Part shown: one piece after another, positions 1-5,209 of the stretch | Position numbering within the stretch: the stretch's first letter is position 1 | How the letters are laid out: each line of letters starts with the position of its first letter | Assembly: GCA_011052055.1 (NCBI GenBank) | Contig: DRJW01000439.1 | Span: 1 to 5,279, forward strand | Direction of reading: 5' to 3' | DNA length: 5,279 bases | From: Nitrospirota bacterium | GTDB taxonomy: Bacteria > Nitrospinota_A > UBA7883 | Notes under the pieces: generated by a model | What the model was told of the DNA's origin: nothing | Database searches by the model: none | The model's input: only the letters and a program-made list of their open reading frames with translations | Position numbers and translations under genes: made by a program

Positions 1-806
1 ACAAACTCGACATTCTGGCCGGCACATTTATCCGTGACGTAAACAATCTTCACTCGGCAGGCTACGGCCTCGACGGCGGTACCGGCCAGGATTTTTTCAC
101 CGCCAACACCATCAAGACCACCAACGGCAAAGACAATACAGGCACGGGCGCAATATCTTCAGGCTCGATAGTCGATCCAGAGAACGTAAGCCTCCACAAA
201 TACGAGATAACAGTCACTGCCTCAGGGTCTACATTTGATGTGAAAGACCTGACGACCGGGACTACAACCACAGGAGTCAGTTACACTAACGCTACTAACA
301 TACCTTATTTCCAGAGCCTTGGCATCAACGTGCAGATAAGCGCAGGCGCGGCGGTGGGCGACAAATTTACGGCTCAGGCCGGGGCGGACGCCGCTTTGAA
401 TATAAAGGTCGATTCGGCGATATCATCTGATCTGAACAAGATCGCCGCAGGCCTTACGACGGATAACGGCGACGGCGACAACGCGTTGAAGCTGTCCCAG
501 CTTCAAAATGACCTTAAAATGAACAAAACATCGCCATCGGACGCGTCCGGAACGGCGACTTTCTCCGAGTATTACAACTCGTTGGTGGGGCAGGTCGGTG
601 TCGCCGGCAAAGCGGCCATTTCCATGTTCAACCAGCAGGAAATGATAAATTTCGAGCTGGATAACCGGCGCGAGCAGGTGTCCGGTGTTTCTCTGGACGA
701 GGAGATGGTAAACCTTATAAGGTTCCAGTACGCCTATCAGGCGAGCGCAAAGATGATCGGCATTATCGATGAAATGTTGCAGACTCTGATAGGCCTTGGA
801 AGATAA
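1..806 (+). CDS. flgK: Flagellar hook-associated protein 1 (FlgK), C-terminal part, 5' truncated by window edge
   Basis: FlgK is an exported structural protein that, with FlgL, joins the flagellar hook to the filament outside the cell. The frame starting at base 3 is open from the window edge to the TAA at 804-806 and gives the last 267 residues; the N-terminal part lies upstream. At about bases 60-98 it encodes GYGLDGGTGQDFF, the family's GxGLDGxTGxxFF signature, preceded by a helix of the LDxLAxxFxxxVNxxH type. A variable beta-rich middle follows, with a GDKFTAQ stretch near base 360. The C-terminal D0 helix (about 680-800) contains SGVSLDEEMVNLIRFQYAY and ends DEMLQTLIGLGR, as is typical of FlgK. 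The downstream neighbour is flgL, 14 bases away, so the two are almost certainly cotranscribed. No internal start is needed: the GTG at 240 lies inside this continuous frame. Confidence 0.95.
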   Translation, partial: KLDILAGTFIRDVNNLHSAGYGLDGGTGQDFFTANTIKTTNGKDNTGTGAISSGSIVDPENVSLHKYEITVTASGSTFDVKDLTTGTTTTGVSYTNATNIPYFQSLGINVQISAGAAVGDKFTAQAGADAALNIKVDSAISSDLNKIAAGLTTDNGDGDNALKLSQLQNDLKMNKTSPSDASGTATFSEYYNSLVGQVGVAGKAAISMFNQQEMINFELDNRREQVSGVSLDEEMVNLIRFQYAYQASAKMIGIIDEMLQTLIGLGR

Positions 807-820
807 TCGGGAGTGACGAT

Positions 821-2332
821 ATGATCAGAATAACAAACCGGATGATGTACAACAACACATTGGTGAACGCTTTTCGCAACAACCAGGGGCTTTTGGCGGC
901 CCAGGAGCAGATATCGTCCGGCAAAAGGATCAACCGTCCCAGCGACGACCCGGCCGGAATGATGGAAGTTCTCGAATTCCGCTCCTCTATCGGGAAATCG
1001 GAGCGGTACGTGCGTGTCATGGATAACGCCGAGTCGTTTTTAAACACCGCAGATTCAACCATAGGCTCTGTGCATGACCAGCTTAAAAGCGCCAAGGAAC
1101 AGGCCCTCTCCCAGGTGGGCGGGATGGCGACAGCCGAAACCAGGAAAACAGCCGCGACTTTGATAGACACTATGATCGAGCAGATGATATCGACCGGCAA
1201 CACAAGAGTCGGCTCCAGATACATTTTCGCCGGCCAGCGCTCCGAGCTTCCAGCCATCGACTCCAACGGAAACTATATCGGCTCCGGCAAGGATTTACGG
1301 GCCGAGATCACCAATGACGTGGTCATCCCTATTTCGGTGCGGGCCTCCGAATTTTTAAGCGCCGACATGAACCCCGCCGTATCGACTTCCACGACCATTG
1401 CGAGCCTCAACGGCGGCGCGGGAGCGCCTGCGGGCAGTTTTAATATTACCGACCGGTCCGGGACAACGGGGGCGGTTACCATCAACCTTGGAGATACGAT
1501 CGCCAACGTAATTTTAGCAGTCGCCGCCGCCGGAACGAATATCACAGCGTCCGTTTCATCCGACGGCACGGCGCTGGTTCTGACAGATTCGACGAGTTCT
1601 CCTCTTGCGCCTATTACCGTGCAATCAAACACTACCTCGCAGGGGCTGGGGATAGACGGCACAAGAAACCTCAGCGTGTTTACAGGAGACGCCCTGGACC
1701 CGGATATCGTGAGCGCGACCCTGATAGCCGACCTGTACGCAGGTGATGGAGTGACATTAAACGATGTAGTATTGATGAACGGCGGCGCTTCGTCCACAGT
1801 ATCTTTCACAGGCGACACGACTGTCGGAGATATGATTACCTCAATTAACACAATCGGCGGGGCCATGACCGACACTGTTACCGCCGCGATAGACTCCACC
1901 GGAAGAAAGCTCACTATTACTTCAGGAAACGCAAATACGGTGGCTTTCGCCGGTGAAGCCGGATCGGGAAACACGGCGGAGATGTTAGGCGTCGGCGGCG
2001 GCAGGAACGTTATTCCGATTCTGCAGAAATTCTCGGCCGCTTTAAAAGCGAACGACAACAATGGCATTTGGGCCGCCCTGGGGCTTTTGGACACGAACAT
2101 GGAGACGGTCAATTCGGTCAGGGGATCCATTGGAGCGCGGGCGAACCAGGTGATTAACATAAGGAGCTCGGAAACCGAAGCGGCGTTGAACAACACTAAA
2201 TTAAAGTCGTTTATTGAAGACGCGGATTACATAGAAGCGGCCAGCGAGCTTGCGATGCTACAGACCGCGTATCAGGCCACGCTGAAATCATCGGCGGCTA
2301 TTGTCCAGACCAGTCTTTTGAATTTTCTCTGA
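821..2332 (+). CDS. flgL: Flagellar hook-associated protein 3 (FlgL) with two central hook-IN-like modules
   Basis: FlgL is the second hook-filament junction protein; it sits between FlgK and flagellin and is secreted by the flagellar export apparatus. The N-terminus is flagellin-like, with RITNRMMYNN at residues 3-12 and ISSGKRINRPSDDPAG at 31-46. The C-terminal helix (about 395-503) ends with DYIEAASELAMLQTAYQA and a final SLLNFL, as expected for FlgL. The protein has 503 residues, against 317 in E. coli. The extra length is central: residues about 193-280 (IASLNGGAGAPAGSFNITD, then ITASVSSDGTALVLTD, ending LGIDG) match the flagellin hook-IN pattern. A second, more diverged copy covers about 301-394 (LYAGDGVTLNDV, then LTITSGNANTVAF, ending LGVGGG). 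The ATG at 821 is preceded by GGGAG at 809-813 with a seven-base spacer, which supports this start. The modules are recognised by eye, not by profile search. Confidence 0.93.
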   Translation: MIRITNRMMYNNTLVNAFRNNQGLLAAQEQISSGKRINRPSDDPAGMMEVLEFRSSIGKSERYVRVMDNAESFLNTADSTIGSVHDQLKSAKEQALSQVGGMATAETRKTAATLIDTMIEQMISTGNTRVGSRYIFAGQRSELPAIDSNGNYIGSGKDLRAEITNDVVIPISVRASEFLSADMNPAVSTSTTIASLNGGAGAPAGSFNITDRSGTTGAVTINLGDTIANVILAVAAAGTNITASVSSDGTALVLTDSTSSPLAPITVQSNTTSQGLGIDGTRNLSVFTGDALDPDIVSATLIADLYAGDGVTLNDVVLMNGGASSTVSFTGDTTVGDMITSINTIGGAMTDTVTAAIDSTGRKLTITSGNANTVAFAGEAGSGNTAEMLGVGGGRNVIPILQKFSAALKANDNNGIWAALGLLDTNMETVNSVRGSIGARANQVINIRSSETEAALNNTKLKSFIEDADYIEAASELAMLQTAYQATLKSSAAIVQTSLLNFL

Positions 2333-2394
2333 TACCGGTGTACACTTAAGCTTTTATAGGTTCCCATAAGCCATCAAGCCATGGAGGGTTTAAA
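2333..2394 (+). promoter_or_regulatory. csrA leader: strong SD with an overlapping GGA, possible CsrA autoregulatory site
   Basis: This 62-base gap separates flgL from csrA. GGAGGG at 2383-2388 is a strong Shine-Dalgarno sequence six bases before the csrA ATG. It sits in ATGGAGGG, which shares the GGA core of CsrA binding sites, so CsrA could block its own ribosome binding site. An 8-bp palindrome, GTGTACAC, lies at 2338-2345. CCAT at 2372-2375 can pair with ATGG at 2381-2384, a stem too weak to be convincing. I see no clear terminator after flgL and no convincing promoter, so readthrough from flgK-flgL is the simplest reading. The SD is well supported; CsrA binding is inference. Confidence 0.4.
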
Positions 2395-2646
2395 ATGCTG
2401 GTATTGACGAGGAAGCCGGGCGAATCTGTGACTATCGGCGATGATATAAAAATCACCGTGATAGACGTAAAAGGACGTCAGGTGCGTATCGGCATTTCCG
2501 CTCCCAGGGAAATGACGATTCACCGGGAGGAGATTTACGCTAAAATTCATGAAGAGAACCTCAAGGCGGCTTTCGCCAAAGCTGTTGACATGGAAAAGCT
2601 AGCCGAAATTTTTCCGGCTAAACCTTCCGGGGAGAGTGAGAAATAA
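2395..2646 (+). CDS. csrA: Carbon storage / translational regulator CsrA
   Basis: CsrA is a small dimeric RNA-binding protein that binds GGA motifs in mRNA leaders, often over the Shine-Dalgarno sequence, to repress translation. In flagellar systems with FliW its main known target is flagellin mRNA. The sequence is a clear family member: MLVLTRKPGESVTIGDDIKI at residues 1-20, VKGRQVRIGISAP at 25-37 and HREEIY at 43-48. The RNA-contacting residues known from E. coli, L4 and R44, are both present. At 83 residues it is longer than E. coli CsrA (61); the extra sequence is a C-terminal extension rich in Lys, Glu and Ala. Such extensions are typical of CsrA from FliW-containing bacteria, where FliW binds this region. 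The strong SD at 2383-2388 fixes the start. The TAA stop overlaps the fliW ATG by one base, indicating translational coupling. Confidence 0.96.
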   Translation: MLVLTRKPGESVTIGDDIKITVIDVKGRQVRIGISAPREMTIHREEIYAKIHEENLKAAFAKAVDMEKLAEIFPAKPSGESEK

Positions 2647-3095
2647 TGAAAATAGTTTCCGGTAAAATCGGCGAAATCGAAATCGATCCGGCGAAAATCA
2701 TTACTTTTGCGGATGGAGTCATCGGGTTCCCGGATTTTAAACGATATGTCGAGCTTGAGTTTCTGGAAAATTCCCCGCTGAAGCTTTTGCAGGCGGTAGA
2801 CTCTTCAGATCTCGGTTTTATAATGATTAATCCGCTCATCTTCGAGCCGGACTATGTGGCCGATGTAACAATCGATGAGCTTAAATCTCTCAACACCGAT
2901 AAACCTGAAGAACTGGTGACGATGGTTTTTGTCACCATCCCTGAAGACCCCTACGAAATGACAGCCAACCTGCAAGGGCCGGTTATTATTAACCTGAACT
3001 CCAGGCTCGCCGTGCAGATTGTAAACCACAACCAGAAATATTCGACCAAACACAGGATTCTGAAAGCCGACCGGCAGGCGTCCAACGCGCAATAG
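2646..3095 (+). CDS. fliW: Flagellar assembly factor FliW (CsrA antagonist)
   Basis: FliW is a cytoplasmic protein that binds either flagellin or CsrA. When flagellin is exported, freed FliW binds CsrA allosterically and lifts repression of flagellin translation. The 149-residue product has the usual family length and conserved blocks: an N-terminal strand ending in ITFADGVIGFPDF (residues 19-31), INPLIFEPDY (61-70), an acidic segment, and ANLQGPVIINLNSR (106-119) leading to the C-terminal YSTKHRIL (131-138). The ATG shares its A with the csrA stop (TAATG). GGGGAG at 2629-2634, inside the end of csrA, is a suitable SD eleven bases upstream. Adjacency to csrA and to flgK-flgL is the classic arrangement and confirms the assignment. 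The gene ends in TAG and is followed by non-coding palindromic DNA. Confidence 0.95.
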   Translation: MKIVSGKIGEIEIDPAKIITFADGVIGFPDFKRYVELEFLENSPLKLLQAVDSSDLGFIMINPLIFEPDYVADVTIDELKSLNTDKPEELVTMVFVTIPEDPYEMTANLQGPVIINLNSRLAVQIVNHNQKYSTKHRILKADRQASNAQ

Positions 3096-3120
3096 TTTTA
3101 TTATCTCCAGCAAAATATAC

Positions 3121-3210
3121 CGGCCCGCCACAGGCGCGGCCCAGGGCGCTCTCTTCGTCATTCCAGTCTTGACCCGGAAATCCCGCAGACCCCGGACACC
3201 GATCCGGGGC
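3121..3210. repeat. GC-rich palindromic block, possible dispersed REP-like element
   Basis: Two strong dyads stand out. GGCCCGCC at 3122-3129 pairs with GGCG plus GGCC at 3133-3141, with one bulged C at 3137 and a three-base loop. CCCCGGA at 3190-3196 pairs perfectly with TCCGGGG at 3203-3209 around a six-base loop. Between them, CGTCATTCCAG followed by CTTGACCCGG resembles the CGTCATTCC-type palindromic repeats scattered through intergenic DNA of many proteobacteria. Neither hairpin has a following T-tract, so these are not ordinary terminators. The family resemblance is from memory; copy number in the genome cannot be judged from one window. Confidence 0.5.
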
Positions 3211-3213
3211 GCC

Positions 3214-3268
3214 AATACAGGGGGCGGAACCGGATGATGTGTGGATGGTTAATTTTATGCCCTGTATT
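3214..3268. repeat. Perfect 9-bp inverted repeat with 37-base spacer
   Basis: AATACAGGG at 3214-3222 is exactly inverted as CCCTGTATT at 3260-3268. The arms start five bases after the GC-rich hairpin ending at 3209. A small second dyad, CGAT-TTTT-ATCG, follows at 3271-3282. The arms could form a long-loop stem in RNA, with the T-rich tract at 3274-3278 giving weak terminator character for the fliW transcript. They could instead be termini of a small degenerate mobile element. The sequence shows only the symmetry. Confidence 0.4.
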
Positions 3269-3415
3269 TACGATTTTTATCGACAATATGGCAAAGACCT
3301 GCTAGCCTGACTTCGCTTTAAGGTTTTTGTATTTTAGCTGAAACTGACGGATATTTTCCTTCCTTACGTTTTTCCCTAAGATAAGGCCACCTAGCCGCTC
3401 GGTAGCGTCTTCGTG

Positions 3416-3448
3416 TGATAGCCTCTAAAGTTGTCTATCAGATTTTTT
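3416..3448 (+). terminator. Weak hairpin plus T6 immediately upstream of the RRM gene, possible attenuator
   Basis: TGATAG at 3416-3421 pairs with CTATCA at 3435-3440 across a 13-base loop, and six T residues follow at 3443-3448. The layout is that of an intrinsic terminator, but the stem is only six base pairs with two G-C pairs. It ends just before the probable SD AAGGA (3452-3456) of the RRM gene. It could act as a leader attenuator or temperature-sensitive element, or the symmetry may be chance. Confidence 0.3.
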
Positions 3449-3468
3449 ATTAAGGATATGTATTAAAA

Positions 3469-3735
3469 ATGAACATCTATGTTGGAAACCTCCCTTTCTC
3501 TATTACCGAAGACGCTATGCGCGAAATGTTCGAGCCATTTGGGGAAATTCAGTCAATCAAATTAATTACCGATCGCGAAACAGGAAGGCCACGGGGTTTT
3601 GGTTTCGTTGAAATGGATAACGCCGACGCAGACGCGGCCATCAAGTCGCTTAACAACACAGAGCTTGACGGGCGAACCCTCAAGGTCAACCAGTCCGAGC
3701 CCCGCAAGTCTTCCTCGTCCAAGCGGCGCTGGTAA
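3469..3735 (+). CDS. Small single-RRM RNA-binding protein
   Basis: The 88-residue product is one complete RNA recognition motif plus a short basic tail. RNP2 is IYVGNL at residues 3-8 and RNP1 is RGFGFVEM at 42-49. The aromatic residues Y4, F44 and F46, which stack on RNA bases in this family, are all present. The typical beta-alpha-beta-beta-alpha-beta order is visible, ending LDGRTLKVNQSEP, then a Ser/Lys/Arg tail ending SSSSKRRW. Bacterial proteins of this type are single-stranded-RNA binders, and several cyanobacterial relatives are cold-induced. The tail lacks the glycine-rich repeats of some relatives. The ATG at 3469 places RNP2 at the very N-terminus as expected; AAGGA at 3452-3456 is an acceptable SD though 12 bases away. 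The gene has a long AT-rich leader and is followed by tandem hairpins and an RhlE-type helicase gene. RNA targets are unknown. Confidence 0.92.
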   Translation: MNIYVGNLPFSITEDAMREMFEPFGEIQSIKLITDRETGRPRGFGFVEMDNADADAAIKSLNNTELDGRTLKVNQSEPRKSSSSKRRW

Positions 3736-3750
3736 GGCCACATTTAATCT

Positions 3751-3795
3751 AGCAGCCGGGCTTTGTCCGGCTGTATCTGGCGGATTACTCCGCCA
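3751..3795 (+). promoter_or_regulatory. Two tandem perfect hairpins between the RRM and helicase genes
   Basis: CAGCCGG (3753-3759) pairs perfectly with CCGGCTG (3767-3773) around a seven-base loop, and a flanking G-U pair is possible. Four bases later, TGGCGG (3778-3783) pairs perfectly with CCGCCA (3790-3795) around a six-base loop. Both are GC-rich, compact and back to back, ending 30 bases before the helicase ATG. Neither is followed by a T-tract, so standard intrinsic termination is unlikely. They could be RNA processing or stability elements, a partial terminator for the RRM transcript, or a structured helicase leader. The function is inference; the symmetry is exact. Confidence 0.6.
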
Positions 3796-3825
3796 TCACA
3801 ATTATTCCAAGAAAAAACAATAGAA

Positions 3826-5097
3826 ATGACATTCGACCAATTAGGTTTGATAGAGCCCATCTTGCGCGCTTTGCGCCAGGAAGGCTATGAAAAGCCGACC
3901 CCTATACAGATATCGGCCATTCCAGAGATTTTGGCCGGGCGTGACCTTTTAGGGCTCGCCCAGACAGGCACAGGCAAAACCGCCGCGTTTGCTTTGCCGA
4001 CTCTTCAGCGGCTTATGAAAGAAGACAGGCGGACACCCGGAGCCCCCTCGGCGCTTATCCTCACCCCCACAAGGGAGTTGGCGGCCCAGATAGGCCGAAG
4101 CTTCGCCACTTATGGCCGTCACCTGGGTCTTAAGCATACTGTGATTTTTGGAGGTGTGCCCCAGGGACGCCAGGCGCGCGCGCTGGCTGGCGGCGTTGAT
4201 ATTCTTGTCGCCACCCCCGGCAGGCTGATCGATCTTATGGGGCAAGGAATTGTCAGCCTTGGCAAGGTGAGGGTTCTCACCCTGGATGAAGCTGACCGCA
4301 TGCTTGACATGGGGTTTATCCACGACATAAAAAAAATCGTGGCGGCCATGCCCTCCAGGCGCCAATCTCTCTTTTTCTCAGCCACCATGCCCTCTGCCGT
4401 AAGGCGGTTGGCCTCAAATCTTCTTACTGACCCTGCCACCGTATCGGTCAGCCCGGCGTACTGTACGGCAGACCGGATCGATCAGAAAGTTATGTTTGTT
4501 GATCGGAGCGATAAAGACGCTCTTTTGCGAGAATTGCTTAAAGACGAGGCCATTTACCGGGTTCTGGTCTTTACCAGGACAAAACATCGCGCCAACCGCG
4601 TCAGCGACAAGCTCAACAAGCTCAAGGTGTCTGCAGAGGCTATACACGGGAACAAATCGCAAGGAGCGCGTCAGCGCGCGTTGAAAAACTTTATATCGGG
4701 CCGGACCAGGGTGCTTGTGGCGACCGACATAGCCGCGCGTGGCATCGATGTGGAAGGGATAACTCATGTAATAAACTTCGAGCTTCCCAACGAGCCAGAA
4801 AGCTATGTGCACCGGATTGGCAGGACGGCGCGAGCCGGAGCCAGTGGCGCCGCCATTTCATTTTGCGATCATGATGAAAAATCATACCTTAGCTCCATCG
4901 AGCGTTTAATCAAGAGTGTGGTGCCGGTTGATGACGGGCATCCATTCCACTCGGCCAGGGTCGCCGGGGCCTCCGGGCGTCCTGCGCCTATTACGCTAAA
5001 AAAGCAACGTCGCAGTGGTCAGGGGAGAAATAGCAGAGGCTCAGGTGGTCCAGGGGAAAGCTACAAAACAAAGCGTAAGTTCAGCCGCCATACTTAG
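3826..5097 (+). CDS. rhlE: DEAD-box ATP-dependent RNA helicase, RhlE type
   Basis: This cytoplasmic ATP-dependent helicase unwinds RNA duplexes; relatives act in ribosome maturation, RNA decay and cold growth. All core motifs are intact in the 423-residue product: Q motif GYEKPTPIQ (20-28), Walker A AQTGTGKT (45-52), PTRELA (81-86), FGG (108-110), TPGR (130-133), DEAD (154-157), SAT (185-187), VFTRTKHR (248-255), ATDIAARGID (299-308) and HRIGRTARAG (329-338). HGNKSQGARQRAL (274-286) is typical of RhlE. Residues about 376-423 form a basic, Gly/Ser/Arg/Lys-rich tail likely to bind RNA. I chose ATG 3826 because MTFDQLGL matches the usual RhlE N-terminus. The frame continues up to a TTG at 3763, but that codon lies within a hairpin and would add 21 residues unlike the family. 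No clear SD precedes 3826; the bases there are A-rich. CsdA/DeaD is less likely because the long C-terminal RNA-binding domain is absent. Confidence 0.93.
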   Translation: MTFDQLGLIEPILRALRQEGYEKPTPIQISAIPEILAGRDLLGLAQTGTGKTAAFALPTLQRLMKEDRRTPGAPSALILTPTRELAAQIGRSFATYGRHLGLKHTVIFGGVPQGRQARALAGGVDILVATPGRLIDLMGQGIVSLGKVRVLTLDEADRMLDMGFIHDIKKIVAAMPSRRQSLFFSATMPSAVRRLASNLLTDPATVSVSPAYCTADRIDQKVMFVDRSDKDALLRELLKDEAIYRVLVFTRTKHRANRVSDKLNKLKVSAEAIHGNKSQGARQRALKNFISGRTRVLVATDIAARGIDVEGITHVINFELPNEPESYVHRIGRTARAGASGAAISFCDHDEKSYLSSIERLIKSVVPVDDGHPFHSARVAGASGRPAPITLKKQRRSGQGRNSRGSGGPGESYKTKRKFSRHT

Positions 5098-5209
5098 GCG
5101 AAGGCGCCAGATATAAAAAAAGATAACGCAGGCTTAAAGGTGGGCGCGGCGGCTTAAGCCACGCCCGCTCCTTCGGTTTCCTACCCCTTATAAAGTTGGC
5201 TCATTTACC
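5098..5209. terminator. Convergent intergenic region with a GC hairpin, possible bidirectional terminator
   Basis: GGGCG plus GGC (5142-5150) pairs with GCC plus CGCCC (5158-5166), with one C-A mismatch and a seven-base loop. An alternative, mutually exclusive stem pairs GGCTTAA (5131-5137) with TTAAGCC (5154-5160). On the + strand no T-tract follows. On the minus strand the second stem is followed nine bases later by seven T residues (A-run 5115-5121 on +), so termination is somewhat better supported for the minus-strand gene. The position between convergent genes fits a shared terminator, but the geometry is not canonical. Confidence 0.4.

Larger units (their letters stand above)
3096..3468 (+). 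other. Gene-free intergenic region: GC-rich palindromic half, AT-rich leader half
   Basis: No credible gene lies in these 373 bases; the frames are short and resemble no family I know. Positions about 3120-3225 are GC-rich and full of inverted repeats, looking like a REP or other dispersed palindromic element. Positions about 3226-3468 are AT-rich and probably hold the promoter and long 5' leader of the RRM gene. A -35-like TCGACA at 3280-3285 is followed 17 bases later only by a poor TAGCCT. A TTGTAT at 3327-3332 with TATTTT at 3352-3357 has a 19-base spacer. Neither is a confident promoter. There is no tRNA and no recognisable known riboswitch. fliW has no classical hairpin plus T-tract terminator immediately after it. 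Confidence 0.7.

Noticed and set aside
240..806. Internal GTG at 240 as the start of a separate gene
   Set aside because: The same frame is open to the window edge and encodes the FlgK signature upstream, so this is the middle of flgK.
763..2196. Long minus-strand open frames opposite flgL
   Set aside because: They are shadows of the plus-strand flgL codons; their products show no family features and FlgL is unmistakable.
2805..3215. Minus-strand open frame opposite fliW and the palindromic block
   Set aside because: It overlaps the well-supported fliW almost entirely, and its product resembles no family I recognise.
3288..3303. Sigma-54-like promoter (TGGCA then CTGCT) upstream of the RRM gene
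   Set aside because: The GG-to-GC spacing is nine bases rather than the strict ten, and the -12 element is imperfect.
3391..3410. tRNA D-arm-like sequence GCTCGGTAGCG
   Set aside because: No acceptor, anticodon or T arm surrounds it; the T-loop GTTCRA sequence is absent nearby.
3763..3825. TTG at 3763 as the helicase start, giving 444 residues
   Set aside because: It lies within the first hairpin, has no SD, and adds 21 residues that do not resemble RhlE N-termini; ATG 3826 matches the family.
3949..4885. Several minus-strand and alternate-frame open frames inside the helicase gene
   Set aside because: All lie within an intact RhlE reading frame with every helicase motif present, and none has a supporting SD or domain.
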